DNA of 7,575 bases, taken from NCBI GenBank assembly GCA_016713865.1, contig JADJOG010000055.1, positions 1-7,575 on the forward strand, in the 5' to 3' direction. The notes under the pieces are model-generated. The model saw nothing but the letters and a program-made list of their open reading frames with translations, ran no database searches and was not told the origin of the DNA. Within the stretch, counting starts at the first letter, position 1. Each line of letters starts with the position of its first letter. Positions 6,782-7,575 of the stretch are shown here, piece after piece. This DNA is from Flavobacteriales bacterium (GTDB lineage Bacteria > Bacteroidota > Bacteroidia > Flavobacteriales_F > PHOS-HE28). Both the position numbers and the translations under genes were made by a program.

Positions 6782-7575
6782 CCACCACTGTGGCCTGCGA
6801 ACGTTTCGACGCGTTGTTCACGGCTCCTTGAAGATGAGGTAGAGGTCGCTCTTCACAGCAGGCGGCATCGTCGCGTTGCTCCCCGGCGCTGTTGAAGCGG
6901 AACACAACGCCCTTCGGCTCCAGCACTGCCGCGCTGAATTCACGCATGCGCGCTAGCAACTCGTCCAAGGTATCGCGCTCCGGATCACCGCTCCACACGA
7001 TGTCGCCCGGCGTTGCGCATGAGGCGCTGGGTGGTCGCTGATGCCCGACAATGAAGCGAAGCACCCTTGCCCATCACCGGCTTCGTCTCCGGCGGCGCCA
7101 CGGAGTTGAGGATGTTGATGCTACTGAGCGTGCTGCCGATATCGTCGTGCAGGTCGCGGCCCAACGGCTTCGCAATTGTTCCAACCGTACGCGTCGGTTG
7201 GTGCGCGAGCGGACGAAGAGCACGCCAGCGAAGAGGATGACGAAACCGATAAGCACGAACAGATTGATGCGCCGCATGCGGTGCCCGCGGTCCATGGAGC
7301 GGGCTTCGGCGCGCTGAATGTTCCAGTAACGCCTCGGTCTCCGCGCGCGCCAAGCTGTCACTGATGGCACGCTGAGCGAACCCCGCTTCGAGTTGAAGGC
7401 GCATGGCTTATTGGCTTGTTGTCGATAGCGGATACTATCCTCCCATTGATGGGTCACTTCCGTCCACTTCAAGGCTTCGCCGGTCTGGCCGAGCGCTTTG
7501 TAGGTATCGGCGAGCACACGGGATGCGTCGCGCTTGATCACGTCGTTCTCATCCCACTGTTCCGTCGCGAAGGCG
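6586..7575 (-). pseudogene. TPR sensor histidine kinase (HisKA_3 / HATPase_c), 5'-truncated, multiply frameshifted
   Basis: Reading leftward from 7575 across frames gives: a TPR-type tail (TEQWDENDVIKRDASRVL ... HQWEDSIRYRQQANK); a coiled coil (RLQLEAGFAQRAISDSLARA, 7404-7320); a membrane span (about 7268-7209, INLFVLIGFVILFAGVLFV); and the NarL-type dimerisation motif GRDLHDDIGSTLSSINIL, with the phospho-accepting His at 7147-7149. Then come the linker DIVWSGDPERDTLDELLARM, the ATPase N box (DLYLIFKEAVNNASK, Asn pair at 6813-6818) and a C-terminal GTTIDLSVAF ending near 6586. At least eight indels are implied, near 7405, 7320, 7163, 7050, 7008, 6865, 6825 and 6757. No stop is visible at the domain end; the last frame runs on to a stop at 6490-6492. 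The N-terminus lies beyond the window. The kinase would autophosphorylate on His and pass phosphate to a response regulator not seen here. Damage is probably sequence error. Confidence 0.82.

Noticed and set aside
1..7575. CRISPR arrays, tRNA/rRNA genes, insertion sequences, prophage or defence genes
   Set aside because: No regular short repeats, cloverleaf-like sequence, transposase motifs or phage-type genes were seen on either strand.

Overview
The window is GC-rich DNA from a member of the Bacteroidota, probably an uncultured high-GC Flavobacteriales lineage. The evidence is two secreted proteins with C-terminal type IX secretion (T9SS) sorting domains, a GldL-like membrane protein, TPR-linked signalling proteins, and the lack of clear Shine-Dalgarno sites. 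The phylum call is firm; the lineage is inference.

Layout. Positions 1-446 (+) are the 3' end of an asparaginyl-tRNA synthetase gene (asnS), recognisable but broken by about a dozen small indels. Positions 447-804 hold only a doubtful small membrane ORF and a strong hairpin (755-779) between convergent genes. Two genes on the minus strand follow: a three-repeat T9SS cargo protein (805-2436) and an Asp-box (BNR-like) T9SS cargo protein (2530-3883). The second is divergent from a receptor-type class III adenylate cyclase on the plus strand (4033-6100). This is followed by a GldL-like multi-pass membrane protein (6143 to about 6580). Converging on it from the right edge is a TPR sensor histidine kinase on the minus strand (about 6586-7575, cut by the window end).

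The most interesting content has two parts. First, the cyclase and the kinase share a closely related periplasmic TPR sensor segment (41 of 57 residues identical by eye). One sensor module therefore seems to feed two outputs, cAMP and phosphotransfer. Second, a near-identical 19-bp palindromic element, CCCCA-N6-TGGGG inside AACCCCATANNNNTGGGGG, lies 60-70 bp upstream of the start codon of both T9SS genes. One copy sits in the intergenic region shared with the adenylate cyclase. Its 5-N6-5 geometry is that of CRP/FNR-family operators, which suggests, but does not prove, a cAMP-linked regulon of secreted proteins.

Data quality matters here. Every large gene has at least one single-base indel, several of them in homopolymers. 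Indels are sparse in the middle (five in about 5.3 kb) and dense in the first 0.45 kb and last 1 kb. This looks like uncorrected long-read consensus with poor ends, not true gene decay. Genes are annotated here as the reconstructed units, with the break positions given.
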